NCBI RefSeq assembly: GCF_017356265.1
Contig: NZ_JAFNAW010000035.1
Span: 1-37,019 of the forward strand
DNA length: 37,019 bases
Direction: 5' to 3'
From: Paracoccus fontiphilus
GTDB taxonomy: Bacteria > Pseudomonadota > Alphaproteobacteria > Rhodobacterales > Rhodobacteraceae
Both the position numbers and the translations under genes were made by a program. The notes beneath the pieces were generated by a model that searched no databases, was not told where the DNA came from, and saw nothing but the letters and a program-made list of their open reading frames with translations. Numbering within the stretch: position 1 is the stretch's first letter; each line of letters begins with the position of its first letter. Below, piece by piece: positions 25,877-33,548 of the stretch.

Positions 25877-26404
25877 ATGAGCATCTACGGATTGAACGAC
25901 CGCCAGCCGCGCCTGCCGGACGAGGGCGAATACTGGGTCGCGCCGTCGGCCACCGTCGTGGGCGACGTGACGCTGGGCGCCGATGTCGGCATCTGGTTCG
26001 GCGCCGTCCTGCGCGGCGACAACGAGCCGATCACCGTGGGCGCCCGAACCAACATCCAGGAACACGCGATGGTCCATGCCGATCCGGGCTTTCCGGCGAC
26101 GATCGGCGCGGACGTGACGGTGGGGCATCGCGCCATCGTCCATGGCTGCACCATCGGCGACGGATCGCTGATCGGCATGGGCGCGATCATCCTGAACGGC
26201 GCCAGGATCGGTCGCGGCTGCCTGATCGGCGCGGGCGCCCTTGTCACCGAGGGCAAGGAGATCCCCGACGGCAGCCTTGTCGTCGGCAGCCCCGCCAAGG
26301 TCGTCCGCACCCTTGACGACGCCGCCCGGCAGGGCCTGCTGGACTCGGCCGCGCGCTATGTCGCCAACTGGCGGCGCTTTGCGGATGGCATGACCGGCAT
26401 CTGA
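25877..26404 (+). CDS. Gamma-carbonic-anhydrase-like hexapeptide-repeat protein
   Basis: A 175-residue left-handed beta-helix protein with hexapeptide repeats from about 25 to 135 and a C-terminal helix. The zinc-type histidines of gamma carbonic anhydrases are visible in HADPG and GHRAIVHGC. Relatives include YrdA, PaaY and CaiE; PaaY is a thioesterase of aromatic-CoA catabolism and CaiE sits with a CaiB transferase, so a role linked to CoA chemistry or to bicarbonate supply is possible. The ATG follows GAAGGAAACGGG 10 bp after the TRAP permease, so it is probably cotranscribed. Confidence 0.82.
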   Translation: MSIYGLNDRQPRLPDEGEYWVAPSATVVGDVTLGADVGIWFGAVLRGDNEPITVGARTNIQEHAMVHADPGFPATIGADVTVGHRAIVHGCTIGDGSLIGMGAIILNGARIGRGCLIGAGALVTEGKEIPDGSLVVGSPAKVVRTLDDAARQGLLDSAARYVANWRRFADGMTGI

Positions 26405-26412
26405 CACGACCG

Positions 26413-26907
26413 TCAGGACGGTGGGGGCGTCGCGACCAGACCGGGCGCGACGCCCTTTTCGTCCTTCAGCGTCTTCAGCACGATCTCGGACCGGACCTGC
26501 GAGACCTGGGGGTGGGGCAGCAGGTGCCGGTGCACGAAGTCGGCGAAGGCGTCCAGGTCTCGGACCCGCACATCCAGCACATAGTCCGCATCGCCCGACA
26601 CCGAAAAGGCCGACCGGATCTGCGGATGCGTCGCGACAAAGCGCGCGAAGTCGTCTTCCTTCCGCTGGCCGTGGCTGGACAGGTTGACCCGGATGATCGC
26701 GCGCAGCCCGTAGCCCAGCTTGGCCGCGCCAAGCCGCGCCGAATACCCCTCGATCACGCCCGTTTCCTCAAGCGCCGCCCGCCGGCGCGAGCATTGGGAC
26801 GGCGACAGCTTCACGATCTCGGCCAGGGCCGCGTTCGTCAGCGCCCCGTCGCGTTGCAGGGCCGTCAGGATCGCGATGTCGAAGCCGTCCAGTTTCAAGT
26901 CATGCAT
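26413..26907 (-). CDS. Lrp/AsnC family regulator, likely controlling hpd
   Basis: A 164-residue Lrp/AsnC protein: N-terminal helix-turn-helix (LDGFDIAILTALQRDGALTN, LAEIVKLSPSQCSRRRAALE) and a C-terminal RAM effector domain from about 65. The ATG at 26905-26907 is the usual family start; the ORF is open upstream through hpd and is not real there. The AAAGG lies almost against the ATG, so translation may be weak. It diverges from hpd. Lrp-type regulators next to hpd commonly sense an aromatic amino acid; here that is inference. A TGCACG-CTT-CGTGCA dyad lies 16 bp upstream of its start. Confidence 0.9.
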   Translation of the reverse strand: MHDLKLDGFDIAILTALQRDGALTNAALAEIVKLSPSQCSRRRAALEETGVIEGYSARLGAAKLGYGLRAIIRVNLSSHGQRKEDDFARFVATHPQIRSAFSVSGDADYVLDVRVRDLDAFADFVHRHLLPHPQVSQVRSEIVLKTLKDEKGVAPGLVATPPPS

Positions 26908-26922
26908 CCTTTGCCGGTAACG

Positions 26923-26937
26923 TGCACGCTTCGTGCA
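26923..26937. promoter_or_regulatory. Lrp-sized dyad between lrp-like gene and hpd
   Basis: TGCACG-CTT-CGTGCA is a perfect 15-bp dyad, the length of an Lrp/AsnC box. It lies 16 bp upstream of the regulator's own start codon and 92 bp upstream of hpd, a position suited to autorepression and activation of hpd. Confidence 0.5.
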
Positions 26938-26983
26938 AACTTGAACGTTTATGCCGTCACTTCGCAAGCCCCGTGCAAGGGAA

Positions 26984-27002
26984 CTGTGACATTCTGTCAC
27001 AG
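26984..27002. promoter_or_regulatory. 19-bp perfect dyad just upstream of hpd
   Basis: CTGTGACA-TTC-TGTCACAG is a perfect dyad ending 26 bp before the hpd ATG and 7-10 bp before its ribosome site. It resembles a CRP-type TGTGA/TCACA pair but with a 7-bp rather than 6-bp spacer. In RNA it would fold as an 8-bp stem with a 3-nt loop beside the ribosome site. Confidence 0.55.
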
Positions 27003-27028
27003 AACCGCAGCGAACAGGAGGAACGCGC

Positions 27029-28141
27029 ATGGGACCCTTTCCGCACAACGCCCCCAAGGCCACGATCAGCGACATCAACCCCGCCGGCACCGATGGCTTC
27101 GAATTCGTCGAATATGCCCACCCGAATCCGCATGTCCTGGACCGCATCTTCCGGCAGATGGGCTTCACGCCCGTGGCAAAGCACAAGACCCGCGACATCA
27201 CGCTGTATCGCCAGGGCGACATCAACTACCTGCTGAACGCCGACACCAACAGCCATGCGGCCGGCTTCGTGAAGGAACACGGCCCCTGCGCGCCCGCGAT
27301 GGCCTGGCGCGTGGTCGATGCGCAAGCGGCGCTGAAGCGCGCGCTGGATCTGGGCGCCACCGAATATACCGGCCCCGGCAAGTCGATCGAGGCGCCCGCC
27401 GTCTATGGCATCGGCGGCTCGCTGCTGTATTTCATCGACAGGTACGGTGCCGAGGGCAGCGCCTATGACGCCGACTACGACTGGCTGGGTGAAGCCAATC
27501 CCTGCCCGACGGGCTTCGGCTTCTACTACCTCGACCACCTGACGCATAACGTGATCCGCGGCAACATGGACACGTGGTACAAGTTCTACCACGACACGTT
27601 CAACTTCCGAGAGATCAAGTATTTCGACATCAAGGGCAAGCAGACCGGCCTTGTCAGCCGCGCGCTGACCTCGCCCGACGGCAAGATCCGCATCCCCATC
27701 AACGAATCCACCGACGATCACAGCCAGATTGAGGAATACCTGCGCGAATACAAGGGCGAGGGCATCCAGCACATCGCCATCGCCTCCGAGGACATCTATG
27801 CCGGCACCGACAAGATCGCGGATGCCGGAATGGAGTTCATGCCGGGGCCGCCCGACACCTATTACGAGATGTCGCACCGCCGCGTGAAGGGCCACGAGGA
27901 ACCCATCGACCGCATGAAGAAGCGCGGCATCCTGATCGACGGCGAAGGCGTGGTCGGCGGCGGCGAGACGCGCATCCTGCTGCAGATCTTCTCGAAGACG
28001 GTGATCGGGCCGATCTTCTTCGAGTTCATCCAGCGCAAGGGCGACGATGGCTTCGGCGAGGGCAATTTCCGCGCCCTGTTCGAATCCATCGAGGAAGACC
28101 AGGTGCGCCGCGGCGTGCTCAGCGCCTCGCCCGCCGAATAG
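27029..28141 (+). CDS. hpd: 4-hydroxyphenylpyruvate dioxygenase
   Basis: A 370-residue vicinal-oxygen-chelate dioxygenase that makes homogentisate from 4-hydroxyphenylpyruvate, feeding hmgA at 16.5 kb. The C-terminal domain supplies the Fe(II) ligands His170 (YYLDHLTHNV), His248 (GIQHIA) and Glu332 (FFEFIQRKGDDGFGEGNF). The N-terminal domain is complete. AGGAGGAA precedes the ATG. It diverges from an Lrp-type regulator, with two dyads in between, and is followed by a hairpin and a small Rieske gene. It is separated from the hmgA operon by the unrelated TRAP module. Confidence 0.96.
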   Translation: MGPFPHNAPKATISDINPAGTDGFEFVEYAHPNPHVLDRIFRQMGFTPVAKHKTRDITLYRQGDINYLLNADTNSHAAGFVKEHGPCAPAMAWRVVDAQAALKRALDLGATEYTGPGKSIEAPAVYGIGGSLLYFIDRYGAEGSAYDADYDWLGEANPCPTGFGFYYLDHLTHNVIRGNMDTWYKFYHDTFNFREIKYFDIKGKQTGLVSRALTSPDGKIRIPINESTDDHSQIEEYLREYKGEGIQHIAIASEDIYAGTDKIADAGMEFMPGPPDTYYEMSHRRVKGHEEPIDRMKKRGILIDGEGVVGGGETRILLQIFSKTVIGPIFFEFIQRKGDDGFGEGNFRALFESIEEDQVRRGVLSASPAE

Positions 28142-28154
28142 GCTGCCGCGACAC

Positions 28155-28181
28155 GACCCGCCTGCGGCTTGCGGGCGGGTC
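28155..28181 (+). terminator. Hairpin after hpd
   Basis: GACCCGCC (28155-28162) and GGCGGGTC (28174-28181) form a perfect 8-bp stem with an 11-nt loop, followed by CTTTC. The short U-run makes this a weak intrinsic terminator; the Rieske gene starts 18 bp later and may be reached by read-through. Confidence 0.5.
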
Positions 28182-28199
28182 CTTTCATGGGATCAGACG

Positions 28200-28553
28200 A
28201 TGGCCTGGACAGATTACTCCTCGGCCCCCGCGGCGGGCACGCCGGTTTGCGCCCTGGCGCAGGTGCAGGGCGTGCTGTCCCTGTCGGTGACGACGGACAA
28301 GGGCGCCTTTCCGATGCTGGTCGTGCGGTCGGGCGACGACCTGCGCGCCTATGTGAACGCCTGCCCGCACCAGTACCTGCCCCTGGATTATCGCGGCGAC
28401 CAACTGCTTTCGGCGGACGGCACGAAACTGATGTGCACCGCCCACGGCGCCCGCTTCGACATCCTGACGGGCGAGGCCGTCGAGGGCGCGGATTGTGGCC
28501 TCGATCCGGTGCCGGTCGCTGTCGCGGAGGGCATGGTGCTTATCACGGGCTAG
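28200..28553 (+). CDS. Small Rieske 2Fe-2S protein
   Basis: A 117-residue single-domain Rieske protein. The cluster ligands are Cys55 and His57 (ACPHQYL) and Cys79 and His82 (CTAHGARFD). No membrane segment, signal or second domain is present, so it resembles a soluble Rieske ferredoxin or the small NirD-like proteins. It lies 58 bp after hpd in the same direction. HPPD itself needs no electron donor, so a partner oxygenase, elsewhere or in this window, is unidentified. It ends 15 bp from the convergent hydrolase gene. Confidence 0.88.
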   Translation: MAWTDYSSAPAAGTPVCALAQVQGVLSLSVTTDKGAFPMLVVRSGDDLRAYVNACPHQYLPLDYRGDQLLSADGTKLMCTAHGARFDILTGEAVEGADCGLDPVPVAVAEGMVLITG

Positions 28554-28568
28554 GCGCGCCCAAGCGCG

Positions 28569-29393
28569 TCATTCCGCCTCCAGCAAGGGCCTCAGCATCG
28601 GGTGAGTGGCATCGGCAAGGCCGTCCACGACATCGAAGTGATGACGGTCCGGTTCCTCGACGCAATCGGTCGCGGCCCCCAGACCGCGCCAGATGTTCGC
28701 CAGAAGGGCATTCTGGCGCCGGAACTCGGAGGTTTCGGACGCGCCGACCCAGCAGGTGATGCGGGTTCCGGGCAAGGGTTCCAGCAGGGCCGGGCTTTCG
28801 GCCCATGCCTCGGCCTTGTCGATCCGCAGCGTGTTCTGCCGCCATGTCCGGCGCAGCGGCCGCAGGTCGTGCAGCCCCGAGATCGACAGCACCCCCGCGA
28901 TCCGTTCCCGCACCCTGCCGGGCAAGGGAGAGCTGTGGCTGACCATGCGGCTGACCAGATGGCCGCCCGCCGAATGGCCCGCCAGCCGGATCGGACCCGC
29001 GACCAGATCGGCGGCGGCGGCGACGGCCGCGCCGATCTCGGCCGTTATCCCGGCGATGCGGATCGCCGGGCACAACGTATATTCGGGGATCGCGACCGCA
29101 TGGCCATGCGCCAGCGGACCCTGCGCCAGGTGCGACCAGAAACTGCGATCCAGGGCCATCCAGAAGCCGCCATGGACGAAGACCACCAGACCCTTCGGCG
29201 CAGCTTGGGGCATGAACAGGTCCAGCCGGTTCCGCTCGCCCGGCCCGTAGGGGATGCCCAGCCGGGCGCGGGCGCCCATGGCCTTGCGGAAGGCGCGGGC
29301 CGGTTCGACCCACCGGCCCGGCCAGGACGCGCCATCGGGAATGGCGGGCGCGTTGTCATAGACCGCGTTCCAGTCGGCGATCCGGAGCATCAT
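28569..29393 (-). CDS. Alpha/beta hydrolase, kynurenine formamidase-like
   Basis: A 274-residue alpha/beta hydrolase. HGGFW (74-78) forms the oxyanion hole and GHSAGGH holds the nucleophile Ser141; the likely acid lies near Glu220 and the base is His251 or His252. HGGxW with GHSAGxH is the pattern of arylformamidases (animal AFMID and bacterial relatives), which hydrolyse N-formylkynurenine to kynurenine. The first ATG (29391-29393) overlaps the aryl-CoA ligase stop, so the two are coupled, which supports a link to tryptophan-derived anthranilate. A generic carboxylesterase is the alternative. Confidence 0.78.
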   Translation of the reverse strand: MMLRIADWNAVYDNAPAIPDGASWPGRWVEPARAFRKAMGARARLGIPYGPGERNRLDLFMPQAAPKGLVVFVHGGFWMALDRSFWSHLAQGPLAHGHAVAIPEYTLCPAIRIAGITAEIGAAVAAAADLVAGPIRLAGHSAGGHLVSRMVSHSSPLPGRVRERIAGVLSISGLHDLRPLRRTWRQNTLRIDKAEAWAESPALLEPLPGTRITCWVGASETSEFRRQNALLANIWRGLGAATDCVEEPDRHHFDVVDGLADATHPMLRPLLEAE

Positions 29394-31018
29394 GGCGCGG
29401 CCATGCCCTGCTTCAGCCGGAACCGCTGGATCTTGCCGCTTTCGGTCTTGGGCAGGGCGTCCGTGAAGACGACCGAGCGCGGATACTTGTAGGGCGCGAT
29501 GGTGCGCTTGACGAAGTCCTGCAATTCCCTGGCCTTGTCGTCGCAGGGGACCGCGCCCGGGCGCAGCACGACATGGGCCTGCACGATGGTGCCGCGCGCC
29601 TCGTCCGCGGCACCCACGACGCCGCATTCGGCGACATCGGGATGGGCCAGCAGGGCGGCCTCGACCTCGGGGCCGGCGATGTTGTAGCCCGCCGACACGA
29701 TCATGTCGTCGGATCGCGCGGCAAAGCGGAAATAGCCGTCCTCGTCCTGGATGAAGGTGTCGCCGGGCAGGTTCCAGCCGTCGCGGACATAGTTCGCCTG
29801 CCGGTCGTCGGCCAGATAGCGGCAGCCGACCGGCCCGCGCACCGCAAGATGGCCGGGCGTGCCGCGCGGAACCTCGTTCATGTGGTCGTCCACCACCTTC
29901 GCCTCGTATCCCGCCAGCGGCTTGCCGGTCACGCCGGGGCGGGCATCGTCCAGGCGGTTCGAGATGTAGATGTGCAGCATCTCGGTCCCGCCGATGCCGT
30001 CCAGCATGGGGCGGCCGGTCCTGGCCACCCAGGCGTCGAAGACCGGCGCGGGCAGGGTTTCGCCCGCCGACACGGCGCAGCGCAGCGACGACAGGTCGGC
30101 GCCCTCCTCCATCGCGGCCAGCATGGCACGGTAGGCGGTCGGGGCGGTAAAGCAGATCGTGGCCTTGTGGGACTGGATGATGCCGATCAGGTCGGCGGGC
30201 GCGGCCCTTTCCAGAAGCACCGCCGAGGCGCCGAAGCGCAGGGGAAAGACCGCCAGCCCGCCAAGCCCGAAGGTGAAGGCCAGGGGTGGCGAACCCACGA
30301 AGACGTCGTCGGGCCGCACGTCCAGAACCTCGCGCGCATAGGCGTCGGCGATGATCAGCAGGTCGCGGTGAAAATGCATCGTGGCCTTCGGCACCCCGGT
30401 CGAGCCCGAGGTGAAGCCCAGAAGCGCCACGTCGTCGCGCCCGGTCTCGACCCAGAAGGGACCGGCGGGCTTGGCGGCGGCGGCGCGGTCAAGTTCTCCC
30501 TCCAGTGCGGCGGTGCCGTCGAAGGTGACGATCCGTTTCAAACAGGCGCTGTCCTCCAGGCAGGCCTGCATCTCGTCCAGCATCCGCATGTCGCAGAGCG
30601 CGAGGGCGATCCGGGCCTTTTCGGTATGCTGCAGCAGTTCCTTTTTCCGAAGCAGGGGCATGGTGTTGACCACGACCGCCCCCGCCTTTGTCGCGCCCAG
30701 CCAGCAGGCGACCAGGGCCGGGGTGTTCGGGGACCGGATCAGGATGCGGTTGCCGGGCTGGATGCCGTAATCCTCGACCAGGACGCGGGCAATGCGGCTG
30801 GTCCAGTCCGCAAGCTCGGCATAGGTGCGGCTGCGGCCCTGTCCCACCAGGGCCACCCGGTCGCCAAAGCCGCGCTCGACCATGCGGTCGGTCAGTTCGA
30901 CCGCCGCGTTCAGCGTCTCGGGATAGGCAAAGCGGTCCAGAAGATAGGCGGGCTGGCTGTCCGCCGGGGGCAGGTTGTCGCGGCAGAACGTGTCGGTATG
31001 GGTGCTGAGGCCGAGCAT
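29390..31018 (-). CDS. Aryl-CoA ligase, benzoate/2-aminobenzoate-CoA ligase type
   Basis: A 542-residue adenylate-forming ligase that makes an aryl-CoA from acid, ATP and CoA. The phosphate loop is TSGSTGVPK (203-211); GIGGTEMLHIYISN contains the ATP and substrate motif characteristic of benzoate-type ligases; the C-terminal catalytic lysine is Lys529 (PKTESGKIQRFRL). Two facts favour 2-aminobenzoate over benzoate: the fused anthraniloyl-CoA-type monooxygenase at the left edge and the coupled formamidase. No box benzoyl-CoA genes are seen. The ribosome site is poor (AGGGATCC). The gap to livF holds a direct repeat. Confidence 0.87.
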   Translation of the reverse strand: MLGLSTHTDTFCRDNLPPADSQPAYLLDRFAYPETLNAAVELTDRMVERGFGDRVALVGQGRSRTYAELADWTSRIARVLVEDYGIQPGNRILIRSPNTPALVACWLGATKAGAVVVNTMPLLRKKELLQHTEKARIALALCDMRMLDEMQACLEDSACLKRIVTFDGTAALEGELDRAAAAKPAGPFWVETGRDDVALLGFTSGSTGVPKATMHFHRDLLIIADAYAREVLDVRPDDVFVGSPPLAFTFGLGGLAVFPLRFGASAVLLERAAPADLIGIIQSHKATICFTAPTAYRAMLAAMEEGADLSSLRCAVSAGETLPAPVFDAWVARTGRPMLDGIGGTEMLHIYISNRLDDARPGVTGKPLAGYEAKVVDDHMNEVPRGTPGHLAVRGPVGCRYLADDRQANYVRDGWNLPGDTFIQDEDGYFRFAARSDDMIVSAGYNIAGPEVEAALLAHPDVAECGVVGAADEARGTIVQAHVVLRPGAVPCDDKARELQDFVKRTIAPYKYPRSVVFTDALPKTESGKIQRFRLKQGMAAP

Positions 31019-31049
31019 GGAAGGGGATCCCTAATGTTCGTCTGTTATG

Positions 31050-31077
31050 TTTTGGACTTGGATATTTTGAACTTGAT
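31050..31077. repeat. AT-rich imperfect direct repeat between livF and the ligase gene
   Basis: TTTTGGACTTGGAT (31050-31063) is repeated as TTTTGAACTTGAT (31065-31077) with a 15-bp period, in a 96-bp gap that is much more AT-rich than its surroundings. A weak stem CGGGC/GCCCG lies on the livF side (31083-31100). The repeat could be a tandem binding site for an internal promoter of the ligase gene. Confidence 0.5.
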
Positions 31078-31114
31078 GTATCCGGGCGTGCCGAGGCCCG
31101 CCTCCGACCGGGAT

Positions 31115-31810
31115 TCAGACCTGCAGGAAGCGGGTCTTGACCTCGGGCGTGGCGATCAGGTCGGGGGTCGATCCGGTCCAGACGACGCGGCCCTTCTCGA
31201 TCACCACATGGCGGTCGGCCAGGCGGACCAGGGCATCGACGTTCTTGTCGATGACCAGGATCGCCTCGCCCTCGTCCTTGAGATGGCGCAGGCAGGACCA
31301 GATTTCCTCGCGGATGAGGGGGGCAAGGCCCTCGGTCGCCTCGTCCAGGACGATCAGCGCGGGATTGGTCATCAGCGCCCGGCCCACGGCCAGCATCTGC
31401 TGTTCGCCCCCCGACAACTGGTCGCCCATGTTGCGGCGGCGTTCCTTGAGCCGGGGGAACAGGGCATAGACCTTGTCCAGCGTCCATTTCGCCGTGCCGC
31501 GCGCGCGGGCGGTGGCGATCAGGTTTTCCTCGACCGTCAGGGGGGCGAAGACCTGCCGCCCTTCCGGCACCAGGCCCAGCCCGGCGCGGGCGACCAGGTG
31601 CGGCGCCGCCGCCGTCAGGTCGCGCCCGTCGATGCTGACGCGCCCGCCGCGCGGCCGCAGCAGGCCGAAGATCGACCGAACGGTGGTCGTCTTGCCCATG
31701 CCGTTGCGGCCCAGAAGCGTCACCACCTCGCCCCGCGCGACCGACAGGTCGATGCCGAACAGGACGCGGCTGTCGCCATAGGACGCCTGCAAGCCTTCAA
31801 CCGTCAGCAT
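31115..31810 (-). CDS. livF: Liv-type ABC transporter ATP-binding protein LivF
   Basis: A 231-residue ABC ATPase. Walker A GRNGMGKTT (about 34-42), signature LSGGEQQ, and Walker B LIVLDEATEG followed by a switch region reading LVIDKN, where many ABC proteins have His. The short length and motif spelling are LivF-like. It energises import with LivG. Its start overlaps the livG stop by 7 nt. It is the last transport gene before the aryl-CoA ligase. Confidence 0.92.
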   Translation of the reverse strand: MLTVEGLQASYGDSRVLFGIDLSVARGEVVTLLGRNGMGKTTTVRSIFGLLRPRGGRVSIDGRDLTAAAPHLVARAGLGLVPEGRQVFAPLTVEENLIATARARGTAKWTLDKVYALFPRLKERRRNMGDQLSGGEQQMLAVGRALMTNPALIVLDEATEGLAPLIREEIWSCLRHLKDEGEAILVIDKNVDALVRLADRHVVIEKGRVVWTGSTPDLIATPEVKTRFLQV

Positions 31811-32562
31811 GGGGCGGCCTCCTCTCCCAGATAGGCGGCGCGGACCTGGGGGTCGGCGCGCACGTCGGACGGGCTGCCGCTGGCGACGATCCGGCCATAG
31901 ACCAGGACCGAAACCGTGTCCGCCAGCGCAAAGACCGCGTTCATGTCATGTTCGATCAGCACCATCGTCACGCGGTCCTTCAGCCGGGCGAACAGATCCA
32001 CCAGATGGGCCGCTTCCTCGTGGCCCGTGCCGGCCAGGGGTTCGTCCAGAAGCAGCAGCCGGGGCTGCGTGGCAAGCGCCACGGCCAGTTCAAGCTGGCG
32101 CTTTTCGCCGTGGCTCAGCGACCCGGCCAGCCGGTGCGCCCGGTCCGACAGGCCGACATCGGCCAGGCAGGCCATGGCCTGGTCGTTCAGCGCCTGCTCG
32201 GCCGCGGCGGGCCGCAGGAAGCGGAACGACGATCCTTCGCGCGCCTGGACGGCCAGGGCCACGTTTTCCAGCGCGCTGAACCCGGGCAGAAGGGTCGTCA
32301 ACTGAAAGGACCGCGCCAGCCCCAGGCGCACGCGGCCCGCCATGTCCAGACGGGTGATGTCCCGCCCCCCATAAAGGACCCGCCCGCCGTCCGGCCGCAA
32401 CTGTCCGGAGAGCTGTGAGATCAGCGTAGTCTTGCCCGCGCCATTGGGGCCGATGATGGCGTGAATCCGGCCCTCGTGGACATCCAGCGACACGTCCTGC
32501 GTGACCCTCAGCGCCCCGTAGGACTTGGACAGGTTCTGCACGCTCAGCAGCGGATCGGTCAT
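31804..32562 (-). CDS. livG: Liv-type ABC transporter ATP-binding protein LivG
   Basis: A 252-residue ABC ATPase with Walker A GPNGAGKTT (about 38-46), signature LSHGEKRQLELA, Walker B LLLLDEPLAG and the switch His in IEHDM. The C-terminal extension with PQVRAAYLGEE is typical of LivG. The ATG at 32560-32562 overlaps the livM stop as ATGA; the larger ORF upstream runs through livM in another frame and is not used. Confidence 0.92.
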   Translation of the reverse strand: MTDPLLSVQNLSKSYGALRVTQDVSLDVHEGRIHAIIGPNGAGKTTLISQLSGQLRPDGGRVLYGGRDITRLDMAGRVRLGLARSFQLTTLLPGFSALENVALAVQAREGSSFRFLRPAAAEQALNDQAMACLADVGLSDRAHRLAGSLSHGEKRQLELAVALATQPRLLLLDEPLAGTGHEEAAHLVDLFARLKDRVTMVLIEHDMNAVFALADTVSVLVYGRIVASGSPSDVRADPQVRAAYLGEEAAPC

Positions 32563-33548
32563 GTCGCGTCCCTCACCAGACCCAGGCGGCGCAGCAGGCC
32601 CGACAATCCGCCCGGCGAGAACAGCGCCACCGCCACCAGCACCAGGCCGAAGCCAAGCCGCCAATGGTCGGAAAAGCGGGCCAGGCCTTCCTCCAGCGCG
32701 ATGGTGACAAGCGCACCGGCCATCGCGCCGGTCAGGCTGCCCACGCCGCCCAGGACCAGCATCACGATCATCTCGCCCGAGCGGTGCCAGCTCATGTAGG
32801 CGGGCGAGACGTAGATCGCCTGGTTGGCCAGCAGCACGCCCGCCACCGAACACAGGCAGCCGGCGATGACATAGGCGGTCAACTGGTAGGGGAAAGGGCG
32901 GAAGCCGATCGCCTGCATCCGCAGCGCGCTTTCGCGCGTGCCGGTCAGCACCCGGCCAAAGCGCGACAGCGTCAGCCGGTACAGCCCGGCGAAGACCGCG
33001 ACCAGCAGCGCCAGCGTGGCATAGAACATGCCCTGCGCGCCTTCCAGCAGGGGCAGGCCCAGCACCGTGGACCGCGCAGGCAGCGCCACCCCGTCGTCGC
33101 CGCCCAGGGTCGAGAACGACACGAAGAAGAAGAACGCCATCTGCCCGAAGGCCAGCGTGATCATGATGAAGTAGACGCCCCGCGTCCGCAGGCTGATCGC
33201 CCCGGTGACGGCCGCGAACAGCGCCGAAGCCGCCATTGCCGCCAGAAGCTGCAGGACCAGGTCGTCGATGCCCGCCCGCGACAGGATCGCCACCGCATAG
33301 GCGCCAAGGCCCAGATAGGCGGCATGGCCGAAGGACACCATCGCGCCATAGCCCAGGATCAGGTCCAGCGACAGCGCGGCGATGGCAAAGACCATCATGC
33401 GGGTGGCGACGACGATCAGGAAGGGCTCGCCCGCCGCATGGGCCAGCGGCGGCACCACGGCCAGGACGGCGAACAGGCACAGCGCAAGCTTCAGCCGTCC
33501 GGCCAGGCGGGCGCGCGGGCGCGCAAGGGTCTGGGTCAGGTCGGTCAT
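32559..33548 (-). CDS. livM: Liv-type ABC transporter permease LivM
   Basis: A 329-residue inner-membrane permease with 9-10 predicted helices. LGYGAMVSFGHAAYLGLGAYA is the conserved LivM segment and the SLTGAMAGALVTIALEE stretch near the C-terminus is the ATPase-coupling region. A short cytosolic N-terminus (MTDLTQTLARPRAR) precedes helix 1. Start and stop both overlap the neighbouring liv genes. Confidence 0.92.
   Translation of the reverse strand: MTDLTQTLARPRARLAGRLKLALCLFAVLAVVPPLAHAAGEPFLIVVATRMMVFAIAALSLDLILGYGAMVSFGHAAYLGLGAYAVAILSRAGIDDLVLQLLAAMAASALFAAVTGAISLRTRGVYFIMITLAFGQMAFFFFVSFSTLGGDDGVALPARSTVLGLPLLEGAQGMFYATLALLVAVFAGLYRLTLSRFGRVLTGTRESALRMQAIGFRPFPYQLTAYVIAGCLCSVAGVLLANQAIYVSPAYMSWHRSGEMIVMLVLGGVGSLTGAMAGALVTIALEEGLARFSDHWRLGFGLVLVAVALFSPGGLSGLLRRLGLVRDAT

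Noticed and set aside
26985..27001. A CRP/FNR binding site upstream of hpd
   Set aside because: The TGTGA and TCACA halves are spaced by 7 bp, not 6, and the site would lie near or inside the transcript leader; I keep it only as an unexplained dyad.
29573..31834. A 753-codon rightward open frame across the aryl-CoA ligase and livF
   Set aside because: It is antisense to an intact ligase and ABC ATPase and contains no recognisable domain.
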